DNA of 60,857 nucleotides from a virus. Positions 24,126-31,681 of this stretch are shown piece by piece. The stretch lies in the IMG/VR virus record IMGVR_UViG_3300041406_000131, positions 1-60,857 of that record. The stretch is one strand, 5' to 3'. Every line of letters starts with the position of its first letter. Position 1 is the first letter of the stretch. The position numbers were made by a program, and so were the translations under genes. The notes below the pieces were generated by a model. The model was not told the DNA's origin and did no database searches. It saw nothing but the letters and a program-made list of their open reading frames with translations.

Positions 24126-25699
24126 CGCACCTCACGCCGGTGCCCACGCCCAAACCCGACGAGACAGATCGGCCACGCGTCGTGATCAGTGATCGGGACC
24201 TCCACGAACTCGAAGTCGAACTCACCAAGCACATCCGCGAACGAAACGACTGCAACGGCGACCCGTACGTCTACATCCGCAACGGCAAGCTCGTCGAGGT
24301 AGACGTCGGCCGCGATGGCGAAGCACCGTCCATCCGGGACATGACCGCGTCGGCGTTCCGGTCCCGTGTCGTCGCCATGGTCGAGACCGTGAAGCTTGAC
24401 GCGAAGAAGGGCTACGCGGTGATGGCGGCGAAGCCCTCACTCGACGACCTGTCCGGCCTCTACGACCGCGCACACGCCCTCGGCGTCCCCCGCCTCAAGC
24501 AGGTCACCATGTGCCCGACGTTCGACAGCGACGGCGAATACCACGACCGTCCCGGCTACATCCCCCAAACCAGCACCTACTACGCCCCCGAAGCCGGCCT
24601 CTACCTCCCGCCAGTACCCGAGAACCCCACCGACGACGACGTCCAGGCCGCGCTGCAGCTGCTACGCGACGACCTCATCGGCGACTTCCTGTTCACCAAC
24701 CCCGAAGGCGACATCCCCGCCGTCCTCGGATTGATGCTCACCCCCATGGTCACCGAGCTCATCAACGGGCCCCGCCCCCTCTACGCCTTCGACGCCCCCA
24801 GCGCCGGATCCGGCAAAACCAAACTCGCCCGCATGGCCACCGGTCACGCCATCGGCGACGCCACCCTCCCCGCCGCACCCACCAACGCCGACGAATGGGC
24901 CAAATCGTTGGTGTCCCAAGCCCGCAAGGGCCGCGCCGTCATGATCTACGACAACGTCAACGACGTCGTCGACAGCGGCACCTTCGCCGGCGCCGTCACC
25001 GCCTACCCCGCCTGGGAAGCCCGCATCCTCGGCGTCAGCGAAAACGCCGAACTCGAATCCCCCGCCGCCTGGGTCATCACCGGCAACGGCATGGCCATGT
25101 CCGCCGAAATGTCCCGCCGCTCAATGATCATCCGCATCGAACCGCACCCCCGCGACTTCACCGGCTGGCGCCACAAAGACCTCGACCGGTGGGCCACCCA
25201 GAACCGCGGCAACATCCAAGCCGCCCTCGCCACCCTCGTCCAAGCCTGGATCGCCGCCGGCATGCCCGACGGCCAAGCCGTCCTGCCCTCGTTCGAAGCC
25301 TGGTGCCGAGTGATCGACGGCATCCTCCGCAACGCCGGCGTCGAAGGCCTCATGCACGGCCGCGACGAGCAGCTCGACGAGGTCGACGAGGAGAGCGCGC
25401 AGTGGGCGCAGTTCGCGCGGGCGTTCCTGGTACTCGATGACATCGGCAAGATCAAGGCGGAGGGTGCGACCGCGAGCGAGCTGATCAAGGCGCTGCGGGA
25501 GGAGCACGGCTCGAGCATCGCCGAGCTGCCGCTGGGCATCGACCACTTCACGTCGTCGGGCAGCCTCGGCAAGCGGCTAGGCGGTAAGCGTGGCGCAGTG
25601 ATCGGCACGAACGACGAGGACCAGGCACTGAAGTTGATGCGCAAGAAGGACCGGACGGGCATCTGGCGCTACCGCGTCGTGTCCGTAACGGCCAGCTGA
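24122..25699 (+). CDS. P-loop replication ATPase (helicase-type)
   Basis: 525 residues. Walker A is APSAGSGKTKLAR (about 228-240) and Walker B is VMIYDN (about 279-284). An Asn sensor ITGNG and Arg pair SRRSMIIRI follow, as in AAA+/SF3-like phage helicases. The first 190 residues are unique and the last 110 resemble a winged helix. Only this gene in the early operon has a helicase-type motor, so it is the likely replicative helicase; no phage polymerase is seen. Confidence 0.8.
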   Translation: MTHLTPVPTPKPDETDRPRVVISDRDLHELEVELTKHIRERNDCNGDPYVYIRNGKLVEVDVGRDGEAPSIRDMTASAFRSRVVAMVETVKLDAKKGYAVMAAKPSLDDLSGLYDRAHALGVPRLKQVTMCPTFDSDGEYHDRPGYIPQTSTYYAPEAGLYLPPVPENPTDDDVQAALQLLRDDLIGDFLFTNPEGDIPAVLGLMLTPMVTELINGPRPLYAFDAPSAGSGKTKLARMATGHAIGDATLPAAPTNADEWAKSLVSQARKGRAVMIYDNVNDVVDSGTFAGAVTAYPAWEARILGVSENAELESPAAWVITGNGMAMSAEMSRRSMIIRIEPHPRDFTGWRHKDLDRWATQNRGNIQAALATLVQAWIAAGMPDGQAVLPSFEAWCRVIDGILRNAGVEGLMHGRDEQLDEVDEESAQWAQFARAFLVLDDIGKIKAEGATASELIKALREEHGSSIAELPLGIDHFTSSGSLGKRLGGKRGAVIGTNDEDQALKLMRKKDRTGIWRYRVVSVTAS

Positions 25700-25773
25700 T
25701 GTCCGATAGCGGACCTCGTTCTGTCTGACTCGTGCACGATCAGTCCGTTGCGCTCACTCTTTTGGAGGACCAG

Positions 25774-26262
25774 GTGTACCGAAACATTGAGCCGATGAAA
25801 CGGGCGGAGTTGCTTGCGCTGCCTGAGGTCATCGACATCCGTACCGCTGCGCAGGCTCTCGGAATCGGCCAGACCAAGGCCTACGAGATGGCCCGCACCG
25901 AGACTTTCCCGGTCAAGGTACTTCGCGTCGGCAACAGATACCGCATCGTCACCGAGAACCTCCTGAAGCTGCTTGAAGTTGAGTCAGATGAGCCGACGCA
26001 GGAACAGGCCAGCACCGTCTGCTCCTGCGCCTCGCCACACCTGACCGATGACCAACTACGCGCGCTACCGCCCCTCATGTCACTTGAAGACGTAGCGCCA
26101 ATCCTGGACCTCGCTAAATCGACCGCATACGCGCTGGCCAAGACAGGCGATCTTCCGGTAGCCACTGTGCAGGTCGGCGCGCGCATGAAAATCCGCCGCT
26201 GCGACCTCCTGGAATTCCTTGGCATCCCGCAACAATCGCCCCCAAGGGAGGCAAGCAAGTGA
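25774..26262 (+). CDS. Protein with two excisionase-like HTH domains
   Basis: 162 residues from GTG 25774, five bases after GGAGG. Two units of a winged helix-turn-helix: DIRTAAQALGIGQTKAYEMA ... VLRVGNRYRI (about 20-60) and SLEDVAPILDLAKSTAYALA (about 108-150). It overlaps the next gene, which carries one more copy of the same domain. The family binds DNA as excisionases or regulators. The upstream 75-base gap holds no clear promoter. Confidence 0.75.
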   Translation: MYRNIEPMKRAELLALPEVIDIRTAAQALGIGQTKAYEMARTETFPVKVLRVGNRYRIVTENLLKLLEVESDEPTQEQASTVCSCASPHLTDDQLRALPPLMSLEDVAPILDLAKSTAYALAKTGDLPVATVQVGARMKIRRCDLLEFLGIPQQSPPREASK

Positions 26263-26471
26263 GCAGCCCCACGCTTGACGAGATCCGCTCCTGGCCCGCC
26301 GTTGTTGGGCTCGTTCAGGCGGCGGCCGCGCTCAGCATCGGCAGGACGAAGGCGCACGAGATGGCGCGCGCTGGCACGTTCCCGATCTGGCTGCTGCGCC
26401 TCGGCACGCGCTACCGGGTGTCCACGGCGGACATTCTGACCTTCCTGGGAGCCGACGATGATCGGCCCTGA
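26259..26471 (+). CDS. Single-domain excisionase-like HTH protein
   Basis: 70 residues from GTG 26259. It is homologous to the first and second domains of the preceding gene (AAAALSIGRTKAHEMARAGT ... LLRLGTRYRV). The pair looks like a duplication of one domain, then splitting. It could be the integrase's recombination directionality factor; the other candidates are 19903 and 49638. Confidence 0.72.
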   Translation: MSSPTLDEIRSWPAVVGLVQAAAALSIGRTKAHEMARAGTFPIWLLRLGTRYRVSTADILTFLGADDDRP

Positions 26472-26739
26472 CAACCGCGCCGCTGAAATCATCGGCGGCC
26501 CGCTCGACGGCCAAGTGCGCCATCGGGGACGCGCGAAATTTCCAAGCTACCTGGACGACGACGGCGCCACGCTGGCGGTCAGCAAGGGGCACAGGGAAGC
26601 GGCCCGTTCAAGCCGCTCGCGCTACTACTTTCTCGATGTCGCAATGCCTGACGAATCGCACCAGTTCGCTCGGCACGTCTACGTTCACGGCACGGCATGG
26701 GCAACGTGGAGGCCACGGCGACGCTCCGTGGGAACCTGA
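26458..26739 (+). CDS. Small protein, function unknown
   Basis: 93 residues from ATG 26458, overlapping the HTH gene by 14 bases. Starts IGPDNRAAEIIGGPLDGQ, a motif found in several phage proteins of unknown role, and ends with a basic tail (ATWRPRRRSVGT). No membrane or metal motif. Confidence 0.6.
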   Translation: MIGPDNRAAEIIGGPLDGQVRHRGRAKFPSYLDDDGATLAVSKGHREAARSSRSRYYFLDVAMPDESHQFARHVYVHGTAWATWRPRRRSVGT

Positions 26740-26756
26740 CCAGGGAGGCAACGACG

Positions 26757-27122
26757 ATGGACACGAGCGCCCTGCAGCACGTCCTGGATGCGATCACCGC
26801 CGTCACGGCAGACGTGTGCGGCTGGTGCAACACGGTGCTTCCAGCCGACGCACCGTCCCTGGACTACTGCTCCGAGGAACATCAGGGCCGCTGGCTCGCC
26901 CATCAGGCCGACGTCGAACCGGTGCCCATCAGCCAGGTGTTCGACGAGCTCGTCGCTGACCTCCTCGCGCGACTGCCCTCGCCGCCCATGCTGTTCACCA
27001 GCACGACGCCGGACAGTGTCTCCCTCCGCTACAGGTACATGCTCGAACGGCGGCTGTCCTACGGAGTTGGCCTGGGCATCAACAACCAGAGCGCACTCCT
27101 CCGAGACATCAACATCGCCTGA
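26757..27122 (+). CDS. Zinc-ribbon-like protein, function unknown
   Basis: 121 residues from ATG 26757, with AGGGAGGC upstream. A CGWCNTVL ... YCSEEHQGRW motif gives C-x2-C and a later Cys/His set, as in small zinc ribbons. The C-terminal half (SQVFDELVADLLARLPSPP) is helical. It is the last gene before the iteron region. Confidence 0.65.
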   Translation: MDTSALQHVLDAITAVTADVCGWCNTVLPADAPSLDYCSEEHQGRWLAHQADVEPVPISQVFDELVADLLARLPSPPMLFTSTTPDSVSLRYRYMLERRLSYGVGLGINNQSALLRDINIA

Positions 27123-27233
27123 GAACCACCCACCGGGCGCCCGGTCAGCACCAGCTGCCGGGCGCTCCGTCATGCGGGCATGCGCGCAGGTCGCACCTCA
27201 CCGACCGCCTACGAAGCGCCCACAGCCCGCGCC

Positions 27234-27573
27234 GCAGGGACTCCCTGCAGGGAATGCAGGGATTGCCGCCAGCCCCGCCACCAGCACCTGCAGGGCACGC
27301 AGGGAGTCCTGCAGGGATTCACGCAGGGGATAGCCACAACCCCCGCACCACCCCTGACCAGGCAATTGCAGGGGATGCAGGGGATGCAGGGATTCAAACC
27401 GAACCGCTGCGCGCACACGGGCGCGCACATGCGCACACCACGCGTAAGGGTCAAAAACAACCCCTGCAAACCCAGCAACCCCTGCAAACCCCAGGTCAAA
27501 GGCCCAATCCACCCCAACCACAACCCCTGCATTCCACGACCCCAACCCCTGCAACCCCAGCACCAACCCCTGC
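27234..27573. repeat. Bipolar iteron array: ten GCAGGG, then five CCCTGC
   Basis: GCAGGG on the + strand at 27234, 27247, 27256, 27290, 27299, 27311, 27323, 27368, 27377 and 27386; several read TGCAGGGGA. After a GCGC-rich centre (27409-27443) the complement CCCTGC occurs at 27462, 27480, 27525, 27547 and 27568, mostly as AACCCCTGCA. Many gaps are 9 or 12 bp. It resembles initiator-binding iterons at an origin or a partition site. Confidence 0.7.
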
Positions 27574-27707
27574 ACACCCCCAGCAGACCGCAGACCGGTC
27601 GCTGTAGGCGCTCACGCAATATGGGCAGGGCGGGTTGCGTGGCGGGTGGACGGTGTTCGAGCAGGTCACTGGGGCGGCGGACTGCGACACGAAAGGGTCA
27701 CGCCCTC

Positions 27708-27743
27708 TTGTCTGTAGGCGTTTTGTAGGCGTACTGTAGGCGC
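27708..27743 (+). promoter_or_regulatory. Promoter with three 11-bp CTGTAGGCG repeats upstream of 27775
   Basis: -35-like TTGTCT (27708-27713), -10-like TACTGT (27732-27737), 18 bp apart; start expected near 27744. Repeats at 27712, 27723 (first base T) and 27734. It aligns over about 40 bp with the promoter at 19535. Here a short leader with ACGGAG precedes the ATG. Confidence 0.7.
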
Positions 27744-27774
27744 TACACCGCCCGCTGAACCTACGGAGACCTCG

Positions 27775-28341
27775 ATGACCACGACGACCACGAAGCCCCG
27801 CACCACGGTCGTCGACAACCCCGCCTACGCCTGGCGCAACCTGGACGACAAGGCCCAGAAGCGCTTCTACAGCCAGCTGGACGCGGACTTCGTGCACGAC
27901 AACCGCGCGGCACTCGACGCCGCGGCCACCGAGCTCTTCGGCCCGGTCCTGATCGCGGTGTGGATGGAGCACGGCTACCAGGTTGTGTTCGGCCCGGACG
28001 GCCTGCCGATGCAGCGCCGCCCGAGAGGCTTCCCCTGGTACGAGGTGTGGGACGAAGCCGCCGCGCGTCTCGACCCGCACGCCGTGGTCATCAAGGCCCG
28101 CCTGGACGACGAGCTGCTCCGCTACGCCGCCGCCCACCCCCGCACCGAACACCTCGCGCACCACAGCAAGGCGCTGCGCCAGCACACCGACCAGCTGCGC
28201 GCCGAACTGCGCGACCGCGTCGACCAGCTCCCCGCCCGCAGCCCCCAGGCGGAGCAGCAGCGCGAGGGCTGGCGCGCTGCGGTCGACACCGCCTGGACCC
28301 GCGCCCAGCTCGAGCAGCTCGACACCGAGATCCCCGCCTGA
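27775..28341 (+). CDS. First gene of the middle operon, function unknown
   Basis: 188 residues from ATG 27775. N-terminal Thr-rich stretch, then AYAWRNLDDKAQKRFYSQLD and a central LIAVWMEHGYQVVFGPDGLP. The C-terminal 90 residues are a long helix/coiled coil rich in Arg and Gln (RQHTDQLRAELRDRVDQL). It is controlled by the repeat-bearing promoter directly upstream, so it is probably important for early growth. Confidence 0.65.
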   Translation: MTTTTTKPRTTVVDNPAYAWRNLDDKAQKRFYSQLDADFVHDNRAALDAAATELFGPVLIAVWMEHGYQVVFGPDGLPMQRRPRGFPWYEVWDEAAARLDPHAVVIKARLDDELLRYAAAHPRTEHLAHHSKALRQHTDQLRAELRDRVDQLPARSPQAEQQREGWRAAVDTAWTRAQLEQLDTEIPA

Positions 28342-28373
28342 ACATCCCGCCGCACGCGGAGAGGAGCACATCC

Positions 28374-28679
28374 ATGGACTGGCGTCACCGCGCGATTTGC
28401 CGCGACGAGGACCCCGAACTGTTCTTTCCCACCGGCGAAGAGCACTGCACCGGCAGACCGCCGACCGGCCCGGTCGCCGCTCAGAACGACGAGGCAAAGG
28501 CCGTGTGCCTCCGTTGCCCAGTCGTCTCCGACTGTCTCGCCTGGGCCGTTGACGAGGGCCTGCCGTTTGGCGTCGCGGGCGGCATGACCGCCGACGAGCG
28601 CCGCGCCCTCCGCCCCCACCGGCCGCGCGCCAAGCGCACCACTCCGGTTCGTGGCCGTCCCCGCCGCCGCGCCTCCTGA
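28374..28679 (+). CDS. whiB: WhiB-family iron-sulfur regulator
   Basis: 101 residues from ATG 28374 with GGAGAGGAG seven bases upstream. The WhiB layout is complete: first Cys in HRAICRDEDPELFFP, then AVCLRCPVVSDCLAWAVDEG (C-x2-C-x5-C) and GVAGGMTADERR, the hallmark loop. A basic C-terminus (RAKRTTPVRGRPRRRAS) can bind DNA. WhiB proteins hold a 4Fe-4S cluster and act with the host sigma factor. Phage copies can block host WhiB function. Confidence 0.92.
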   Translation: MDWRHRAICRDEDPELFFPTGEEHCTGRPPTGPVAAQNDEAKAVCLRCPVVSDCLAWAVDEGLPFGVAGGMTADERRALRPHRPRAKRTTPVRGRPRRRAS

Positions 28680-28774
28680 GCACGGTGCCGTACTGCCTGT
28701 GCTTCCCCACCGGGCAGTACGGCGCCACCCACTTCGATCAACCGCCCGCCGCACCACCGCAAGGAGCAGCCCCC

Positions 28775-29287
28775 GTGTCGCACATCGAGCCCGCCACCGC
28801 CGACCTCTCCGCCGTCCAGCTCGACGACCTCCTCCTGGACCAGCTCGGCTCCGCCACGCCCATGGTCACCGACGAACTGGGAGCGCTGGCCCTCGCGTGG
28901 CGCCAAGAGATCGATGCCGCGCCGATGCCAGGCCTGTTCGACCTGAGCGCCCTGCGCCTCGTGGACGTGCCCGGCCTGGACAAGGGCCTGATCAACCGAG
29001 CCAACGCGTTGCAGTGGAACCGCGACCTCATCAACACCGCCATCACCCGCGAGATCGAAGCACCCGCCCGACGGATCATCCGCGAGGACAGCTCCGGCTA
29101 CGTGATCGAGTGGGCTTTCGTCGCCCCATCCGCGTGCAAGTGGTGCGACCTCGAGGAACGCGGCCACAGCCGCCGCTTCGCCTGGCTCGTCGGCGACCAC
29201 GAGTACACCGCCCCGTCCAACCGGATGCGCCTGGCCCGCATGCAGGGCCGCCGTGCAGCCCGCCTCGAAGCCGCTGGCGCGTTGTGA
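28775..29287 (+). CDS. Phage protein, function unknown (early operon)
   Basis: 170 residues from GTG 28775, ten bases after AAGGAG. Helical, with LDDLLLDQLGSATPMVTDEL, and later ACKWCDLEERGHSRR, a C-x2-C group. The C-terminus is Arg/Met-rich (RMRLARMQGRRAARLEAAG). No known family. Confidence 0.6.
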   Translation: MSHIEPATADLSAVQLDDLLLDQLGSATPMVTDELGALALAWRQEIDAAPMPGLFDLSALRLVDVPGLDKGLINRANALQWNRDLINTAITREIEAPARRIIREDSSGYVIEWAFVAPSACKWCDLEERGHSRRFAWLVGDHEYTAPSNRMRLARMQGRRAARLEAAGAL

Positions 29288-29523
29288 CCGCCGACGTCCC
29301 GACACAACCCAGCCGCCAGGACAAGGACATCGACACCGTCCGCACCCTCATCCGTGCCGGCGTCCTCGGCCCCTGCCACCGCCGCTGGCGCGAAATGAAG
29401 AAAGCCGCCCGCCGCCTCGGCTGCCGCCCCGAAGACGCCATCTGGCGCGTCCGCCACGGCATCTGGTCCGACCAGCCCGCCCACCTGACCGCCGCAGACT
29501 TCATCCGAGAGGCCACCCGATGA
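29284..29523 (+). CDS. Small basic helical protein, function unknown
   Basis: 79 residues; GTG overlaps the previous stop. A helix-rich sequence (IRAGVLGPCHRRWREMKKAA ... LGCRPEDAIWRVRHG) with many Arg/Lys. It could bind nucleic acid, but this is weak. Overlaps the next gene by 4 bp. Confidence 0.6.
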   Translation: MTADVPTQPSRQDKDIDTVRTLIRAGVLGPCHRRWREMKKAARRLGCRPEDAIWRVRHGIWSDQPAHLTAADFIREATR

Positions 29524-29744
29524 GCTACCCGAACCTGGCCCGCCTCGCCCAGCGGGACACCGCCACGTTGACAGCCCGCGAGTTCCAGGTGGCGCTGATC
29601 TACCGCGACGCGGAGACCACGCCCGTCACCGAGTTGGACAAGGCGCAGCAGACGACCCGCCTCGGCCACAACGTCCCCGCGCTGCTCGCCTACATCGACG
29701 AGCTCCACAGCGAGATCAACGACCTGAAGGCGGGCACCCGATGA
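29520..29744 (+). CDS. Small helical protein, function unknown
   Basis: 74 residues from ATG 29520. It has two helices (REFQVALIYRDAETTPVTEL; NVPALLAYIDELHSEINDLK), the second forming a coiled coil. No known domain. Coupled by 4-bp overlaps on both sides. Confidence 0.6.
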   Translation: MSYPNLARLAQRDTATLTAREFQVALIYRDAETTPVTELDKAQQTTRLGHNVPALLAYIDELHSEINDLKAGTR

Positions 29745-29890
29745 ACGCCGCCCAGGTCTTCCACGCCGACCTCGACACCCCCAGTCAGCTGGTCGTGTTC
29801 TTCGCCGCCGCAGCCGTGACCGCTGTGCTGCTGTCCTTCTGGTCCACGCTGACCCGCGCGATCACCAGGCTCGCCAGGGGGCAGCGATGA
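29741..29890 (+). CDS. Small membrane protein (49 aa), function unknown
   Basis: ATG 29741, overlapping by 4 bp on both sides. Residues 16-35 are a single hydrophobic helix (LVVFFAAAAVTAVLLSFW), followed by a basic end (RAITRLARGQR), so the C-terminus stays in the cytoplasm. Confidence 0.6.
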   Translation: MNAAQVFHADLDTPSQLVVFFAAAAVTAVLLSFWSTLTRAITRLARGQR

Positions 29891-30141
29891 ACGGCCACCC
29901 CGCCCGCCCCGGCGACGTCGTCGAGGTACACCACGGCGTCCGCGTCGACAACGGCCACGACCTCTCCGGCATGCGCCTCACCGTCCAGTCCACCGCCCAA
30001 TCCCGCCGCACCAGCGCGATCGCCATCCAGGTCGACCCCGCGAACGAGGACAAGCTCGCACTCACCGAGTGGACCGGCTGCCCGCCCGTGTGGATCCACG
30101 AGTCCGATGTGGACGTCATCGCCCACGTGGGGGTGGCGTGA
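29887..30141 (+). CDS. Small protein, function unknown
   Basis: 84 residues. Begins HPARPGDVVEVHHGVRVDNG, a strand pattern like an SH3-type barrel, and ends WIHESDVDVIAHVGVA. Overlaps its neighbours by 4 and 1 bases. No motif. Confidence 0.6.
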   Translation: MNGHPARPGDVVEVHHGVRVDNGHDLSGMRLTVQSTAQSRRTSAIAIQVDPANEDKLALTEWTGCPPVWIHESDVDVIAHVGVA

Positions 30142-30395
30142 TGCGCACCCTGACCCGCCTCACCATCGTCACCGCCGCCTTCCTCGCACTCCCGGCCGCT
30201 GTCGTCCTCTTCGGCCCGTCCTTCGAACTGTCCCTGGCCGAGACCGTGATCTTCACGATCCTCACCGTCCCGGCGTCCGGGGTGCTCACAGTCTGCGTCG
30301 CAGCCTCGTTCCACCGCGCCGACCAGACGATCACTGCCGCCCGACGCATCCAAGCCGGTCACACCCCGCCCACTGACACCGGAGAAACCCGATGA
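30141..30395 (+). CDS. Two-helix membrane protein, function unknown
   Basis: 84 residues from ATG 30141. Hydrophobic helices at about 6-24 (RLTIVTAAFLALPAAVVLFG) and 34-56 (TVIFTILTVPASGVLTVCVA). The C-terminus is polar. Its location inside the early operon, away from lysis genes, argues against a holin. Confidence 0.62.
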   Translation: MRTLTRLTIVTAAFLALPAAVVLFGPSFELSLAETVIFTILTVPASGVLTVCVAASFHRADQTITAARRIQAGHTPPTDTGETR

Positions 30396-30832
30396 CCACG
30401 ATCGCCGCCGACCTGCTCGCCGCCACCGAACACCTGAACACGCTCCTCACCCGCCACCCCAACACCCTCGGCACGATCGTCAACGCCAGCACCCAGACCA
30501 CCCGCGGTGGTCGACCGGTCGTGAAGGTCCAGGTCGAATCCTTCTCCACCGCCAACCGCGAAACCGCCGCAGCCCTCCTCGCCTGGTTCTACCTCCTCGA
30601 CAACGCCACCGTGTGCGCCTACGAGTACTCGTCCGGCCAGAACATCGAGGTGAGAGGCGAGCTCGACGGCATCGCATACGCGGCCTACACGGGGATCTTC
30701 GACCGCGGCGTGCGGGCCTACGTCCACAAGTGCATCGAGGACTACGCCGCCGACGACGGCCTGGTGCCGGTGTCTATGCTGCGCCGCCTCCAGGTCGGCG
30801 ACGTGCCCGCGGTCGAGGCGGTTTCGGCGTGA
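30392..30832 (+). CDS. Phage protein, function unknown
   Basis: 146 residues; 4-bp overlaps on both sides. Mixed alpha/beta (PVVKVQVESFSTANRETAAA, AYEYSSGQNIEVRGELDGIA). No metal or nucleotide motif. Not recognised. Confidence 0.62.
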   Translation: MTTIAADLLAATEHLNTLLTRHPNTLGTIVNASTQTTRGGRPVVKVQVESFSTANRETAAALLAWFYLLDNATVCAYEYSSGQNIEVRGELDGIAYAAYTGIFDRGVRAYVHKCIEDYAADDGLVPVSMLRRLQVGDVPAVEAVSA

Positions 30833-31098
30833 CCACCTCGGGCCCGGCGAACGCAGCCTTCCCCCACGCGCCCATCAACGAGGCCCCGCTGGGCTTGGGC
30901 TTCGGCGACGGCGTCCGGATCGCAGCCCTGCACGAGCCGTTGGCCGGCATCGAACTCGGCGCCTACGACGAACGCATCCTCCGCTGGCTCGCCGAGATCG
31001 GCGACACCCCGACCGTGATGACGATCGTGTCGCTGCTGCACCGCGCCCGCGCCGCCCAGCCCGTCCCGTCCGCCGACACCGAGGAGCCGAAGCCATGA
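30829..31098 (+). CDS. Small protein, function unknown
   Basis: 89 residues from GTG 30829. Contains DERILRWLAEIGDTPTVMTI, which could form a winged-helix-like pair. 4-bp overlaps with neighbours on both sides. Confidence 0.6.
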   Translation: MTTSGPANAAFPHAPINEAPLGLGFGDGVRIAALHEPLAGIELGAYDERILRWLAEIGDTPTVMTIVSLLHRARAAQPVPSADTEEPKP

Positions 31099-31361
31099 CC
31101 GCCCCAGGTCTGTTGGTGACCGCCGAGCTCCTGCAGGAATCGATCGACACGTTGGAGCGCGTCGGCTGCCAGTGGCGTTTCTGCGACGGCCCGACGCTCG
31201 CTCCCGTGCCGATGGTCACGTGCTTCGCGTGCGAGACGCTCGCCAAGCTGCGAGTCGCGGCCGGGCGAAAGCCGCGACATGACGACGAGTTGACGTGTAC
31301 AGAGCGGCTCCAGGACGAGCGCGAGCGGTACATGCAGCGATGCGTCGGTGGTGCGCGATGA
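31095..31361 (+). CDS. Small Cys-containing protein, function unknown
   Basis: 88 residues from ATG 31095. Four or five Cys (VGCQWRFCDG, TCFACETL) could hold zinc. The rest is charged and helical. Overlaps neighbours by 4 bp. Confidence 0.6.
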   Translation: MTAPGLLVTAELLQESIDTLERVGCQWRFCDGPTLAPVPMVTCFACETLAKLRVAAGRKPRHDDELTCTERLQDERERYMQRCVGGAR

Positions 31362-31678
31362 CCGCCCCGGACGTGGACCCGTTGGTGTGCATCAACGCCC
31401 GCATGGTCGGCGAGAAGTCGGAGTGTGGATTCCCCGAGTCTTCGCACTGCCCCGGCTGCCGCATGTGCCCCGGCCTCGGCAACTGCACGTGCACCGACAC
31501 GCTCCTGCTCCCCGAAGCCCTCGACGCGTTCGCCCGCCACGCCGGCGCCACCTCCTGGTCCGCGTTCAACGACGTCGTCTCCCACAACACCGCCGACACC
31601 TACCGCGCCGCCATCGCCGCGGCGATCGCCCCGCTGCAGGACGAGATCCGCCGCCTCACCACCGCCAAGGAGAACTGA
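31358..31678 (+). CDS. Small Cys-rich N-terminal protein, function unknown
   Basis: 106 residues from ATG 31358. Residues 10-48 have a Cys/His cluster (SSHCPGCRMCPGLGNCTCTD) that could bind one or two zinc ions. The C-terminal 55 residues are helical. It differs from the preceding gene but shares the start MTAP, as do several genes here. Confidence 0.62.
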   Translation: MTAPDVDPLVCINARMVGEKSECGFPESSHCPGCRMCPGLGNCTCTDTLLLPEALDAFARHAGATSWSAFNDVVSHNTADTYRAAIAAAIAPLQDEIRRLTTAKEN

Positions 31679-31681
31679 CCC

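Larger units (their letters stand above)
27123..27774. other. 650-bp non-coding region with iterons, candidate origin
   Basis: No convincing gene. It contains the bipolar GCAGGG/CCCTGC array (27234-27573), a single CTGTAGGCG (27602) and the promoter with three CTGTAGGCG repeats (27712-27742). Frames open through it give low-complexity protein with varying repeat phase, so they are not credible. Confidence 0.7.

Noticed and set aside
27234-27573. CRISPR array
   Set aside because: Units are only 6-11 bp with gaps of 3-40 bp and opposite orientation in the two halves; there are no equal repeats and spacers and no cas genes.
27180-27728. Frames through the iteron region giving Pro/Gln- or Gly/Leu-rich proteins
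   Set aside because: Repeat spacing changes the reading phase (9, 12, 13, 22, 34 bp), which does not fit selection for a repeated protein.
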